This document shows, in pieces, positions 7,792-15,453 of a stretch of 32,558 bases of DNA. The notes beneath the pieces are model-generated. The model made no database searches, was not told the origin of the DNA, and saw nothing but the letters and a program-made list of their open reading frames with translations. The translations under genes were made by a program, and so were the position numbers. This DNA is from Actinomycetes bacterium (GTDB lineage: Bacteria; Actinomycetota; Acidimicrobiia; Acidimicrobiales; UBA8190). Within the stretch, counting starts at the first letter, position 1. Every line of letters starts with the position of its first letter. The stretch is from contig JAJZYI010000002.1 in the NCBI GenBank assembly GCA_021798135.1, positions 1 through 32,558 of the forward strand. The letters run 5' to 3'.

Positions 7792-8559
7792 ATGAGCGAC
7801 CTCTTCGACGTCTCGGGGAAGACCGTCGTGGTGACCGGCGGCTCGCGGGGCATCGGCCGGATGATCGCCGAGGGCTTCGTCGACGCCGGCGCCACCGTGT
7901 ACATCGCGGCCCGCAAGGCGGACGCCTGCCGGCAGACGGCCGAGGAGCTGTCGGCGCGGGGATCGTGCACGGCCATCCCGGCCGACCTGTCGACCGAGGC
8001 CGGGTGCCGTGCGCTGGCGGACCAGATCGCGGGCAGCGAGGAGCAGGTGCACGTGCTCGTGAACAACGCCGGCGCCACGTGGGGGGCGCCGCTGCAGGAG
8101 CACGACGACGCCTCGTGGGACCGCGTCCTGGGCGTGAACGTGAAGGGCGTGTTCCACCTCACCAAGTTCCTGCGGCCGCTGCTGCAGCGGGCGTCGTCCA
8201 CCGACGACCCGGCGCGCGTGATCAACATCGGGTCGATCGACGGCATCCACGTGCCGCTGCTCGAGACGTACTCCTACTCGTCGTCGAAGGCCGCCGTGCA
8301 CCAGCTCACCCGGCACCTGGCCCGGTTCCTCGCCCCCGGGATCACGGTCAACGCCATCGCCCCGGGCCCGTTCGAGTCCAAGATGATGGCGGCCACGCTC
8401 CGGGCCGTCGGCGACCAGATCGCCGCGTCGGCGCCGCTCAAGCGCATCGGCCGCCCCTCCGACATGGCCGGCACCGCGATCTTCCTGGCCTCGCGCGCCG
8501 GGGCGTACCTCACGGGGGCGGTCATCCCGGTCGACGGCGGGATCGCCACCGTCGGCTGA
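7792..8559 (+). CDS. Short-chain dehydrogenase/reductase (RhlG-like)
   Basis: This classical SDR has 255 residues. It carries the cofactor loop TGGSRGIG (T15-G22), NNAG after the fourth strand, the catalytic Ser148 (NIGSIDG) and the Y162-x3-K166 pair (YSSSK). It ends LTGAVIPVDGGIATVG, as in 3-oxoacyl-ACP reductase-like enzymes. The basic ARKADA segment after strand 2 suggests NADPH. The sequence around TVNAIAPGPFESKMMAATL resembles the RhlG subgroup, but the substrate cannot be read from sequence. The mRNA appears leaderless. The next gene is convergent, and a hairpin lies between the two stops. Confidence 0.88.
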   Translation: MSDLFDVSGKTVVVTGGSRGIGRMIAEGFVDAGATVYIAARKADACRQTAEELSARGSCTAIPADLSTEAGCRALADQIAGSEEQVHVLVNNAGATWGAPLQEHDDASWDRVLGVNVKGVFHLTKFLRPLLQRASSTDDPARVINIGSIDGIHVPLLETYSYSSSKAAVHQLTRHLARFLAPGITVNAIAPGPFESKMMAATLRAVGDQIAASAPLKRIGRPSDMAGTAIFLASRAGAYLTGAVIPVDGGIATVG

Positions 8560-8582
8560 CAGCGCCACTGTCGGCTGACGGT

Positions 8583-8600
8583 GCCGGTCACGGGACCGGC
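8583..8600. terminator. Bidirectional hairpin between convergent genes
   Basis: The arms GCCGGTC (8583-8589) and GACCGGC (8594-8600) pair perfectly around a 4-base loop. The element overlaps the last codons of the minus-strand acyltransferase and lies about 25 bases after the SDR stop, so it could terminate both transcripts. Confidence 0.45.
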
Positions 8601-10021
8601 GGGCGGGCGACGACGATCCCGAGCAGCGTGCAGGCCACGGCCGTCGCCCCCACGGGCACCACCAGGCGGCGCGCCGCGGCCCGCGGCGCCAGCCGCCGGG
8701 CGGGGAGCTCGACCAGGTAGCGGCTCGCCAGCGCGGCGCCCACCGTCGCCGCGGCCTGGACGGCGCCGAGCCCGGCGCCCGACAGCCCGGTGGTCCGCGG
8801 CGTCAGCAGGACGATCAGCGGCCAGTGCCACAGGTACACCGCGTAGGAGATCCGGCCCAGGGCGACCGCGGGTGCAGACGCGAGCAGGCGGGTGGCGGGT
8901 GCGGCCGGGGAGCCGACGGCCGACCAGATCAGCGCCGCGGCGGCGAAGCTCACGGCGACGAGACCGCCGCGCAGCACCCAGGGAGCGCCGATGCCGGGAG
9001 CCGTCGCGGCGAAGGCCAGGATCCCCGCCAGCCCGACGACGCCGGCGGCGCCCCGGACCGGAGCGACGAGCGCCGTTCGGGGACGCGCCGCGAGGGGCCG
9101 GGCCGCCCGGTCGGAGCGGTCGCTCCTGCCGGACGCGGCAGCCCGGCCGGACCGGCCGGCGATCGGCGCGGCGAGCGCCAGCCCGGCTCCCACCAGGAGC
9201 TCGAAGGCCCGGCTGCCGGTGTCGTAGTAGGTCGGCAGCGGGGCCACCCCGGCCACCGACATGGCGGCCATGGCGGCGGCGGACGCGACCGTGCCGACGA
9301 CGACGACACCCCACAGGCGTGACCTGCCGGCATCCCCGGCGCGCCCCGGACGGGCGACGGCGAGGACGACGAGCGGCCAGACCAGGTAGAACTGCTCCTC
9401 GACGGCCAGCGACCACGTGTGCAGCAGGGGCGACGGCGTGAAGATCTGGGCCACCTGCTGGGCGTGCGACTGGAGCGCCAGGTTCCAGTTCTGGACGTAG
9501 AAGAGCGTGGCGAGGCCGTCGGTGCGCAGCGCCGCCGGCGAGACCAGACGGGGATCCGTGGCAGCCAGCGCGGCCAGCACGAGCAGCAGCAGGCACAGCG
9601 CCGGGAGCAGGCGCCGGGCGCGGCGGGCCCAGAACCGCGCCACCCGCACCGTGCCGCAGCGGCCGGCCTCGTCGAGCAGCAGGCCCGTGATCAGGTAGCC
9701 GGACAGGACGAAGAACACGTCCACGCCGACGAAGCCGCCCGGGAGCCAGGTGGCACCGAGGTGGAACAGGACGACGAGGGCGATGGCGACACCGCGCATG
9801 CCGTCGAGCGCGCCGACGTGGGGGAGGGTGACGCCCTCGTCGGCGGCGGTTGCGGCGGCGGCGGGGGAGGCGGTGGCGGTCGCGGAGGCGGGGCGGCGGC
9901 CGCCGAGGACCTCGGCCAGCGCCGAGGCCACCATGTCGGGCGTGAACACGGCGGCCAGCGAGGAGGCGACGAGACCGCCGTCGGCCCGGCCGCCACCGAC
10001 CCGCTGCACGTCGTCGCCCAC
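8588..10021 (-). CDS. Acyltransferase family 3 (OafA/YrhL-like) membrane protein
   Basis: The 477-residue product belongs to the acyltransferase-3 family of integral membrane enzymes that O-acylate cell-surface sugars. The first 65 residues are cytoplasmic and low in complexity. The membrane domain opens with LDGMRGVAIALVVLFHLG, with the conserved His, followed by GVDVFFVLSGYLITGLLLDE, FWARRARRLLPAL and HTWSLAVEEQFYLVWPLVV, the canonical signature. About ten hydrophobic helices follow, ending with SRYLVELPARRLAPR. The C-terminal SGNH domain found in OafA is absent, so it is the short form. The GTG start at 10021 is the only option, because an in-frame stop lies about 80 bases upstream. The target glycan is unknown. 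Confidence 0.9.
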   Translation of the reverse strand: MGDDVQRVGGGRADGGLVASSLAAVFTPDMVASALAEVLGGRRPASATATASPAAAATAADEGVTLPHVGALDGMRGVAIALVVLFHLGATWLPGGFVGVDVFFVLSGYLITGLLLDEAGRCGTVRVARFWARRARRLLPALCLLLLVLAALAATDPRLVSPAALRTDGLATLFYVQNWNLALQSHAQQVAQIFTPSPLLHTWSLAVEEQFYLVWPLVVLAVARPGRAGDAGRSRLWGVVVVGTVASAAAMAAMSVAGVAPLPTYYDTGSRAFELLVGAGLALAAPIAGRSGRAAASGRSDRSDRAARPLAARPRTALVAPVRGAAGVVGLAGILAFAATAPGIGAPWVLRGGLVAVSFAAAALIWSAVGSPAAPATRLLASAPAVALGRISYAVYLWHWPLIVLLTPRTTGLSGAGLGAVQAAATVGAALASRYLVELPARRLAPRAAARRLVVPVGATAVACTLLGIVVARPPVP

Positions 10022-10172
10022 AGGCAGCCTGCTCGGCGTCGGTAGCGTCTTCGCCCCCTGCTCGTCGCGCTCGAGCCGCAGCTCGTGGCGGCAGCCCGGT
10101 CATCGGCGGGCCGGCCCGGTGGGGGAGCCGCCGCCGGCTCAGCCTAGTTCCCGGTGCCGGAACGGCGCACCG

Positions 10173-10751
10173 TCAGACGACGTGGACCACGTGGACCCGC
10201 ATCGGCTCCAGGCGGGCCCGGCCTCCCAGGGCCGGGAGCTCCAGGATCGCCGCGAGGCCGGCGACCGACCCGCCGGCCCGGCTCACCAGGCGGTGCGCGG
10301 CCGCCGCCGTGCCCCCGGTGGCGACCACGTCGTCGACGAGGAGGACGCGCTCTCCCGGACCGACGGCGTCACGGTGCATCTCGAGCGTCGCCGAGTCGTA
10401 CTCGAGCTCGTAGGCCTCGTGCAGGGTCGGCCCTGGCAGCTTGCCTGCCTTGCGCAGCGGGACGAAGCCGGCCCCGAGGGCCAGCGCGACCGGCGCGCCG
10501 AGGATGAAGCCCCGGGCCTCGATGCCGGCGACGAGGTCGACCGTCCCGCGGAACGGCTCGGCGAGCGCGGCCACCACCGAGCCGAACAGCTCGTGGTCGG
10601 CGAGGACGGGTGTGATGTCCTTGAACACCACGCCCGGGCTCGGGTAGTCGTGCACGTCGCGCACGGCGGCGGCGACGCGCTCGGCGGTGAGCACCGCGCC
10701 CGCGGTCGTGGCTGGGTCGGTGTGTCCCTGCGCTTCAGTGTGGCTGACCAC
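10173..10751 (-). CDS. apt: Adenine phosphoribosyltransferase
   Basis: This 192-residue enzyme converts adenine and PRPP to AMP in purine salvage. It shows VHDYPSPGVVFKDITPVLAD near the N-terminus, GIEARGFILGAPVALALGAGFVPLRKAGKLP in the centre, YELEYDSATLEMHRDAV and the PRPP-binding loop VLLVDDVVATGGTAAAA. The N-terminal 18 residues before LTAERV are probably disordered. The GTG at 10751 has AGGAG about 11 bases upstream. In many actinobacteria apt lies near secDF and relA; here it stands alone downstream of an htrA-like gene and is separated from it by a strong terminator. Confidence 0.95.
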   Translation of the reverse strand: MVSHTEAQGHTDPATTAGAVLTAERVAAAVRDVHDYPSPGVVFKDITPVLADHELFGSVVAALAEPFRGTVDLVAGIEARGFILGAPVALALGAGFVPLRKAGKLPGPTLHEAYELEYDSATLEMHRDAVGPGERVLLVDDVVATGGTAAAAHRLVSRAGGSVAGLAAILELPALGGRARLEPMRVHVVHVV

Positions 10752-10871
10752 GATGCGAGCTGCTCCTCTCCGTACCGGCCGTCATGTGCGACGGGCCGCT
10801 CCCGGGGACCCGATCATGCCAGGGCAGGCCCCCGATCGTGGCGGTCCCGTCGCGCGCCGCACGACCGCGGT

Positions 10872-10911
10872 GGCGTGGGCGGCGTGGAGGGGAGGGCACG
10901 CCGCCCACGCC
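10872..10911 (-). terminator. Strong terminator downstream of the HtrA gene
   Basis: A perfect 15-bp inverted repeat (10872-10886 and 10897-10911) encloses a 10-base purine-rich loop (pyrimidine-rich on the minus strand). It starts six bases past the HtrA stop on the minus strand. No T tract is present, but stem length and GC content support termination and separation from apt. Confidence 0.75.
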
Positions 10912-10916
10912 GGCCG

Positions 10917-12596
10917 TCACTGCGGCGGTCCCTGGGCCAGCGCGACCGTCGCGGTGTGCTGGTTGCCGGACGGTCCGTCCCAGGTGATCCTGACGCGGTC
11001 ACCCGGGTGGTAGGCGATGAGGGCGTCGGTGAGGTCGGTGGCGGAGGTGATGGTCTTGCCGTTCACGCCGGTGATCACGTCCCCCTGGGCCAAGCCGGCC
11101 TGGGCTGCCGGCGAACCGGGGACCGTGCCGTCGACGACGGCACCGGCCGTGCTGCTGCCGCCGCCGATGCCGCCGAACCCGCCGATGCCGAGGCCGCCGC
11201 CGTTCGACGCCGTCGACACCTCGACGCCCAGGAACGCCGTGGCGCCGATGTGCACGGTGGACGAGGCCTTGCCCTGCTCGATCTGGCGGGCGACGCTGAG
11301 CACCTCGTTGGAGGGGATGGAGTAGCCCTGGTTGCCCCCGCCCTGGAACTGGAACCCGGCCGATGCCGCCGTGTCCATGCCGATCACCTTGCCGGCCGTC
11401 GTGACGAGCGGACCGCCGGAGTCACCGGGCTGGATGTCGGCGTTGGTCTCGATCAGCCCCGACAGCTGCTCGCTCGTCCCGTCGGCGGCGTCGCTGGCCG
11501 TGATCGACTGGTTCAAGGCGGTGATGGTGCCGCCAGCGAAGCTCGGGGTGCCGCCGACGCCCCCGGCGTTGCCGATGGCGACCACCGACGTGCCGACGAC
11601 CGCCTTGGAGGAGTCGCCGAAGGTCACCGTCTTGAGGTTGGAGGCGCCCTGCATCTGCAGCACGGCGATGTCGCGCGAGTGGTCGTAGCCGACCACGGTG
11701 GCGCTGTAGGTGCGGCCGTTGCCGACGTCGTAGACCTTGATGCTGGTGGCCTGGTTGATCACGTGGTTGTTGGTGATCACCTCACCGGTGGACGTGACCA
11801 CCATGCCGGTGCCGGCCGCGGCCGCCTGCTGGTAGCCGAGCGTGGTGTTGATGTCGACCAGGGCTGGGGTGACCTTGGCGGCGATGCTCGCGGGATCGCT
11901 CGGTCCCGTGGGCTGGGCGAACCCGCCCGACGGCAGGGGCGAGGTGACCGACGAGTTGTCCGACACGGGAGCCGTGGAGAAGGCGCTGCGGCCGATGGCG
12001 ATGCCGGCTCCGGCCGCCACCAGGACGGCCAGCGTGGTCCCCACGACGGCGCGGGTGCGCCGGGCCCGCGGCGACAGGGCCTTCGGCGGTGGTGCCCAGT
12101 GGGGACCGGGGTGCGACCACCAGGGGTTCCACGGGTTCGCGGGGCCGCCGGGGCCACCGGGGCCGCCCGGGCCACCGGGGCCACCGGGGCCGCCGTAGGC
12201 GTAGGGCCCAGGGCCGCCGTAGCCGAAGGGGTAGGCGCCGGGACCGGGGAGGCCGTAGCCTCCAGCACCGTGCTGAGGGGGCGAGGCCGCGTGGGCCCCC
12301 CACGTCCCCGGCGGCGCGGCGCCGGCCGGCGTGTCGGTCCACCGAGGCTCACCGGCGGTGCCGTCGTCCGCGGCCGGGTCGTCGTGGCCTGCGGCGGGCG
12401 CCCAGCCCGCCCACGGCGTCGCCGTGCCGGGCCCCACCGGGTACTGGGCGGTGGCGGGCTGCTCGGTCGTCGGCGAGGGGTCGGCGTCGGTGCCCGGCGC
12501 AGAAGGCCCGTCGCCGGCCTGCGGTCCGGGTGCGCTCAGGTCCCGGGCGTCCCGGTCCTGGTCCTGGTCCTGGCTCCGGTCCTGGTCGTCCGTCAT
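10917..12596 (-). CDS. Membrane-anchored HtrA-like serine protease with PDZ domain
   Basis: The 559-residue protein has a long disordered cytoplasmic N-terminus (about residues 1-180). It starts with Asp/Gln-rich repeats and then becomes Pro/Gly/Ala-rich, with a GGP repeat near residues 138-152. One transmembrane helix follows at about 184-203 (AVVGTTLAVLVAAGAGIAIG). The extracytoplasmic trypsin-like domain has the full triad: His278 (NNHVI), Asp309 (SRDIAVLQ) and Ser393 (GDSGGPL). A PDZ domain ends the protein (GLAQGDVITGVNGKTI). The layout matches mycobacterial PepD/HtrA-type envelope quality-control proteases. The start is well set by AGGAGG five bases before the ATG. The preceding gap is shared with the divergent yqgE-like gene. 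Confidence 0.93.
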   Translation of the reverse strand: MTDDQDRSQDQDQDRDARDLSAPGPQAGDGPSAPGTDADPSPTTEQPATAQYPVGPGTATPWAGWAPAAGHDDPAADDGTAGEPRWTDTPAGAAPPGTWGAHAASPPQHGAGGYGLPGPGAYPFGYGGPGPYAYGGPGGPGGPGGPGGPGGPANPWNPWWSHPGPHWAPPPKALSPRARRTRAVVGTTLAVLVAAGAGIAIGRSAFSTAPVSDNSSVTSPLPSGGFAQPTGPSDPASIAAKVTPALVDINTTLGYQQAAAAGTGMVVTSTGEVITNNHVINQATSIKVYDVGNGRTYSATVVGYDHSRDIAVLQMQGASNLKTVTFGDSSKAVVGTSVVAIGNAGGVGGTPSFAGGTITALNQSITASDAADGTSEQLSGLIETNADIQPGDSGGPLVTTAGKVIGMDTAASAGFQFQGGGNQGYSIPSNEVLSVARQIEQGKASSTVHIGATAFLGVEVSTASNGGGLGIGGFGGIGGGSSTAGAVVDGTVPGSPAAQAGLAQGDVITGVNGKTITSATDLTDALIAYHPGDRVRITWDGPSGNQHTATVALAQGPPQ

Positions 12597-12794
12597 CGTT
12601 CCTCCTCGACCACGTCGGCTCGGTCAAGTCCTGGTGGGCCAACGGTCCGCTGCCTGGTGTCGGCACCAACGACAACCAGTAGATCGGGTGAACCTGTGAA
12701 TCTCCTTTATCGGCTCTGTGGGTCTCGTGAGGCCGGGACGGGCGGCCGAGACGGATCCGCCACGCGGGGCTCGCCGGCAGGCCATCATCTTGAG
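12597..12794. other. Divergent intergenic region between HtrA and YqgE genes
   Basis: These 198 bases separate two divergent genes. The minus strand holds AGGAGG for the protease. A relatively AT-rich stretch near 12675-12725 is where promoters would be expected, but I cannot fix -35/-10 pairs with confidence on either strand. No coding potential is evident. Confidence 0.4.
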
Positions 12795-13406
12795 GTGCCT
12801 GCTCACCCTCCGCTCGAACCCGCCACCCCGGGGGCGTCGCCGCCGGTGGCGAGGGGTCGGCTCCTCGTCGCCTCCCCGCAGCTGAGCGACCCGAACTTCG
12901 ATCGCAGCGTCGTCCTCGTCCTCGAGCACGGCGACGACGGCACGCTCGGGCTCGTCCTGAACCGGCCGACGGCCACACCGGTGGCCGACGTCCTCGCGCC
13001 GTGGGCGGGTGCCGCCGACCAGGCCCCTCCGGCGGTCATCTTCGAGGGCGGGCCGGTGTCTCCCGACGTGGCCGTCGGCCTGGCAGGCGCCAGCGCCGGC
13101 GGGACCGCTGGCGACGGTGACGCCTGGCACCCGGTGGTGGGCGACGTGGGCCTGGTGGACCTGTCGGCCGGCCCGGCCGGTCGTGCCGGAGCCCCTTTGG
13201 CCGTGCGCGTCTTCGCCGGGTACGCCGGCTGGGGACCGGGCCAGCTCGACGGCGAGCTGGCGGAGGGGGCGTGGTTCGTGGTCGACGCCCAGGCGTCGGA
13301 CCTCGTCGCCGGCGAGCCGGCCGACCTGTGGCGCGCCGTGCTGCGCAGGCAGCCGGGCGCGCTCCGGATCCTGGCGTCGTACCCGGCCGACCCGGCCGCC
13401 AACTGA
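12795..13406 (+). CDS. YqgE/AlgH family protein (DUF179)
   Basis: The 203-residue product shows the YqgE/AlgH fold signature: GRLLVASPQLSDPNFDRSVV, LVLEHGDDGTLGLVLNRPT, FEGGPV, RVFAGYAGWGPGQLDGEL and AWFVVDA. These proteins are widespread and cytosolic. AlgH was named for an effect on alginate in Pseudomonas, but the biochemical function is unresolved. I chose the GTG at 12795 because it leaves about 18 residues before the conserved start; another GTG about 48 bases downstream is possible. The internal SAGGTAGDGDAWHP insert is a little longer than in many homologues. It is divergent from the HtrA gene. Confidence 0.9.
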   Translation: MPAHPPLEPATPGASPPVARGRLLVASPQLSDPNFDRSVVLVLEHGDDGTLGLVLNRPTATPVADVLAPWAGAADQAPPAVIFEGGPVSPDVAVGLAGASAGGTAGDGDAWHPVVGDVGLVDLSAGPAGRAGAPLAVRVFAGYAGWGPGQLDGELAEGAWFVVDAQASDLVAGEPADLWRAVLRRQPGALRILASYPADPAAN

Positions 13407-13490
13407 ACGCCGGGCGCCCGGTGCCGGCCGGGCCGATCGTCCTGGTGCGCCGCCGGGTCACGTGGCTGCGCCTGGCGGCACGCCCGGCCG

Positions 13491-13496
13491 TAACAT
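13491..13496 (+). promoter_or_regulatory. Leaderless promoter -10 box TAACAT
   Basis: TAACAT is followed by 7 bases and then GTG 13504, the start of a 17-codon leader ORF. The spacing is the same as upstream of the SDR gene at 7792. It implies that the mRNA begins at the leader ORF's start codon. Confidence 0.55.
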
Positions 13497-13503
13497 CGCG
13501 GCT

Positions 13504-13557
13504 GTGCCGGCAGCGAAGACGGTGCGGCAGGTTGCTCGCGTGCCGAGGTGGTCGTGA
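13504..13557 (+). CDS. Leader peptide coupled to the GNAT gene (17 aa)
   Basis: The peptide is MPAAKTVRQVARVPRWS. Its GTG lies seven bases after a TAACAT -10 box, so the transcript would start at the ORF. Its TGA overlaps a GTG start of the acetyltransferase gene as GTGA (13554-13557). A short leaderless ORF that feeds ribosomes into a following gene by termination-reinitiation is consistent with this layout. The peptide is basic and contains no run of one amino acid that would suggest attenuation. I recognise no homologue. It would be too short for standard gene callers. Confidence 0.45.
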   Translation: MPAAKTVRQVARVPRWS

Positions 13558-14201
13558 CCTGCGCGGGCCGATGGGAGGCCGAGGACGGCGGGCCGGCCGT
13601 CCGGCTCGCCGGGAGCGCTGACGTCCGCCGGCTCGTGGCCGTGCTGGTCCGGGCGTTCGAGGACGACCCCGTCGCCGGCTACCTGTTCCCTGGGGCCCGC
13701 TCTCGGGCACGCGGCCTCCGCCGGTTCTTCGGCACGCAGGTCCAGACGATGATCGCCGGGGCCGGCGAGGTCTGGACCACCCCGGAGGTCGCCGGGGGGG
13801 CGCTGTGGGCACGGCCGGGCACGCCGCGGCAGGCGACCCTGCGTGATGCGATGCGGCTCGCTCCGGTGCTCTGGGAGGTCGTGCTCGGCGGCCGGGCGTC
13901 GGCGGGGTTCCGCCTGCTCGCCGACGTCGAACGGGCGCGACCGACCCAGCCGCACTGGTACCTCGCCACGCTGGGGACGGATCCGTCCCGGCAGGGCCGT
14001 GGCATCGGGTCGGCCCTGCTCAGGCGCGTGCTGCGGACCGCCGACGAGGACCAGGTGCCGGCGTACCTGGAGTCGTCGAAGCAGCGCAACGTCCCCTTCT
14101 ACGCGCGCCACGGGTTCGAGGTGACCGGCGAGATCCGGTCGGAGGAGGGTGCGGTGACCCTGTGGCCGATGTGGCGGGCGCCCCGACCGCCGGGTCCTTG
14201 A
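13554..14201 (+). CDS. GNAT family N-acetyltransferase
   Basis: The product has 215 residues with start GTG 13554, which overlaps the leader peptide stop; GTG 13548 in the same frame is an alternative. The acetyl-CoA binding motif A is LGTDPSRQGRGIGSALLRRV, the Q/RxxGxG/A signature, preceded by HWYLATL. After it come AYLESSKQRNVPFYARHGFEV and the closing strand. The N-terminal part (VLVRAFEDDPVAGYLFP) and the Trp-rich middle (VWTTPEVAGGALWARPG) resemble a GNAT subgroup common in actinobacteria and fungi whose substrates are mostly unknown. The next gene, a LysR regulator, is convergent 18 bases away. Confidence 0.88.
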   Translation: MTCAGRWEAEDGGPAVRLAGSADVRRLVAVLVRAFEDDPVAGYLFPGARSRARGLRRFFGTQVQTMIAGAGEVWTTPEVAGGALWARPGTPRQATLRDAMRLAPVLWEVVLGGRASAGFRLLADVERARPTQPHWYLATLGTDPSRQGRGIGSALLRRVLRTADEDQVPAYLESSKQRNVPFYARHGFEVTGEIRSEEGAVTLWPMWRAPRPPGP

Positions 14202-14219
14202 CAGCCGGCCTTGCCCTCG

Positions 14220-15191
14220 TCAGCCGTTCGGAACGCCCAGCACGCGTAGCGAACCCTCGGCCTTGGCGACCGCCTCGGGCTCGATGGGGCGGAGGCCGGA
14301 GGGAAGCGGGTCGGCGACGCGGGCCAGCCGCCGGATCGTGTCGATCACGGCCCGGGTGGGCGCGGCTGGGAGCCCGCGGCTCCGTTCGGCGAGACCCACG
14401 GTGCGCGGCGGCATGCCGTCGATCGGCAGCGACCGGAAGCTCGGACGCAGGTGCGCCGGGACGGCACTGGCCGGCAGGATGGCCGGGCCGTAGCCCTCGA
14501 AGACCAGGGAGGCGATCAGGCGCACGCCGTCGAGCTCCGCTCGTGGCCGGAGCGTCACGTCGGCACGGCGCAGCGCAGCGTCGATCTCGGAGCGGAACGG
14601 CGTGCCAACCGCCGGCAGGAGCAGGTCGAGCGCCCCGAGCTGGTCGATCGGCACCTCGGTGAGCCCCGGGTAGGGATCCTGGTCAGCGGGGACGACGAGC
14701 ACGACGTCCTCCTCGAGCAGGGGCTCGAAGCTCAGCTCGCGCGACGGCACGGGCGCGCTGAGCAGGGCGAGGTCGAGCCGTCCGCCGCTGAGCGCCGGTT
14801 CGAGCACGGTGGTGGCACCTTCCGAGACGACCAGGCGCAGCTTGGGATGGCGCTCCGACAGGTCCGACAGGAGCATCGGCACGATCCACCGGGCGACCGT
14901 CCCGATCATCCCGCAGCGCACCGTGCCTGCGACCTCCTGGCGCAGCGCGCCGATGTCGGCCGTGAGGGCCTCGACCTCGCCGAGCACCCGGTAGGCGCGG
15001 CTGACCACGATGTCGCCTTCGGTCGTCAAGCGGCCGCCTGGTCGCTCGATGAGCGTGGCGCCCAGCTCCCGCTCCAGGCGGGCGACGTGGGCCGAGACGT
15101 TGGACTGCACCGTGCCGATGGCGTCGGCGGCAGCCGAGAACGACCGGTGCTCGGCCACGGCGACGAGGGCTTGGAGGTGTCGGAGCTCCAT
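14220..15191 (-). CDS. LysR-type transcriptional regulator
   Basis: The 323-residue protein starts at the ATG at 15191 (MELRHLQALVAVAEHRSFSAA), exactly where LysR proteins begin; the frame stays open further upstream, but that stretch lies in the intergenic region and shows no homology. Residues 1-60 form the winged helix-turn-helix with AAADAIGTVQSNVSAHVARLERELG. Residues of about 88-300 form the inducer-binding domain (GTVRCGMIGTVARWIVPMLL, LALLSAPV, LVFEGYGPAILPASAVP). The C-terminal 20 residues are variable. LysR regulators often control a divergent gene; here the divergent unit is a small RNA followed by the HAD/PlsC gene. Repeats just upstream of the start could be its operator. The inducer is unknown. 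Confidence 0.92.
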   Translation of the reverse strand: MELRHLQALVAVAEHRSFSAAADAIGTVQSNVSAHVARLERELGATLIERPGGRLTTEGDIVVSRAYRVLGEVEALTADIGALRQEVAGTVRCGMIGTVARWIVPMLLSDLSERHPKLRLVVSEGATTVLEPALSGGRLDLALLSAPVPSRELSFEPLLEEDVVLVVPADQDPYPGLTEVPIDQLGALDLLLPAVGTPFRSEIDAALRRADVTLRPRAELDGVRLIASLVFEGYGPAILPASAVPAHLRPSFRSLPIDGMPPRTVGLAERSRGLPAAPTRAVIDTIRRLARVADPLPSGLRPIEPEAVAKAEGSLRVLGVPNG

Positions 15192-15200
15192 CGCTTTGAA

Positions 15201-15223
15201 CGATACCAGATATCGCTGATACC
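15201..15223. promoter_or_regulatory. Candidate LysR operator: inverted and direct repeats
   Basis: Ten bases upstream of the LysR start lies the inverted repeat CGATA-N5-TATCG (15201-15215). GATACC also occurs twice as a direct repeat at 15202-15207 and 15218-15223, about one and a half helical turns apart. The segment is markedly AT-richer than its surroundings and abuts the -35 box of the small RNA promoter on the other strand. Confidence 0.5.
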
Positions 15224-15226
15224 TGT

Positions 15227-15255
15227 TTGACTGATCACCGGCCGAGGAGCAGAAT
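15227..15255 (+). promoter_or_regulatory. Promoter TTGACT-N17-CAGAAT for the 6C-type RNA
   Basis: The -35 box TTGACT (15227-15232) and the -10 box CAGAAT (15250-15255) are separated by exactly 17 bases. This is the best match to the housekeeping sigma consensus that I found in the window. It points into the hairpin-containing region and away from the LysR gene. Transcription would start near 15262. Confidence 0.65.
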
Positions 15256-15261
15256 GTCCTC

Positions 15262-15345
15262 AGACCACAGGGAGCTGGATCCCCCCCCTCCACTACCTGG
15301 CGAGTCATGCGAAGGGACCGGACACCCCCCCCTCCGGTCCCTTCG
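15262..15345 (+). ncRNA. Probable 6C-type small RNA
   Basis: About 84 bases run from a strong promoter to a hairpin. There are two stem-loops, each with a run of at least eight cytosines in the loop. The first has TGGA (15276-15279) pairing with TCCA (15289-15292) around TCCCCCCCC, with CAGG/CCTG pairing below an internal loop. The second has 13-bp perfect arms (15310-15322 and 15333-15345) around a 10-base C-rich loop and probably terminates the RNA. Two hairpins with six or more C residues in their loops is the defining trait of the actinobacterial 6C RNA family. From memory, the M. tuberculosis member (B11) also lies next to a HAD-IB hydrolase gene (Rv3661), as here. The 3' end is inferred. 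Confidence 0.75.
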
Positions 15346-15370
15346 CCGCGTCCGGGGGACGGTCCGCCCG

Positions 15371-15406
15371 CGGCCAGCTCGGCCAGCTCGGCCAGCTCGG
15401 CCAGCG
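15371..15406 (+). repeat. Four tandem 9-bp repeats
   Basis: The unit CGGCCAGCT occurs three times (15371-15397), followed by CGGCCAGCG (15398-15406). The array lies between the small RNA hairpin and the HAD/PlsC promoter. It is too short for a CRISPR array and has no spacers. It could be slippage DNA or a set of protein-binding sites. Confidence 0.85.
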
Positions 15407-15447
15407 GGCGGCCGCCCACCGGGTCCACGGCCCGGCGGACTCGGCGG

Positions 15448-15453
15448 TAACGT
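15448..15453 (+). promoter_or_regulatory. Leaderless promoter -10 box TAACGT
   Basis: TAACGT is followed by 8 bases and then the ATG at 15462, with no Shine-Dalgarno site. The hexamer is identical to the one before the SDR gene at 7792. Confidence 0.6.

Noticed and set aside
9750-12794. Plus-strand open frame of about 1000 codons before the YqgE start
   Set aside because: It is antisense to the acyltransferase, apt and HtrA genes, which all have strong motifs. Only the part from 12795 is a real gene.
15371-15406. Possible CRISPR-like array
   Set aside because: The 9-bp units are contiguous with no spacers and no cas genes are nearby.
15192-15428. N-terminal extension of the LysR protein
   Set aside because: The frame is open, but it runs through the small RNA and operator region, and LysR family proteins begin at the MELRHLQAL segment.
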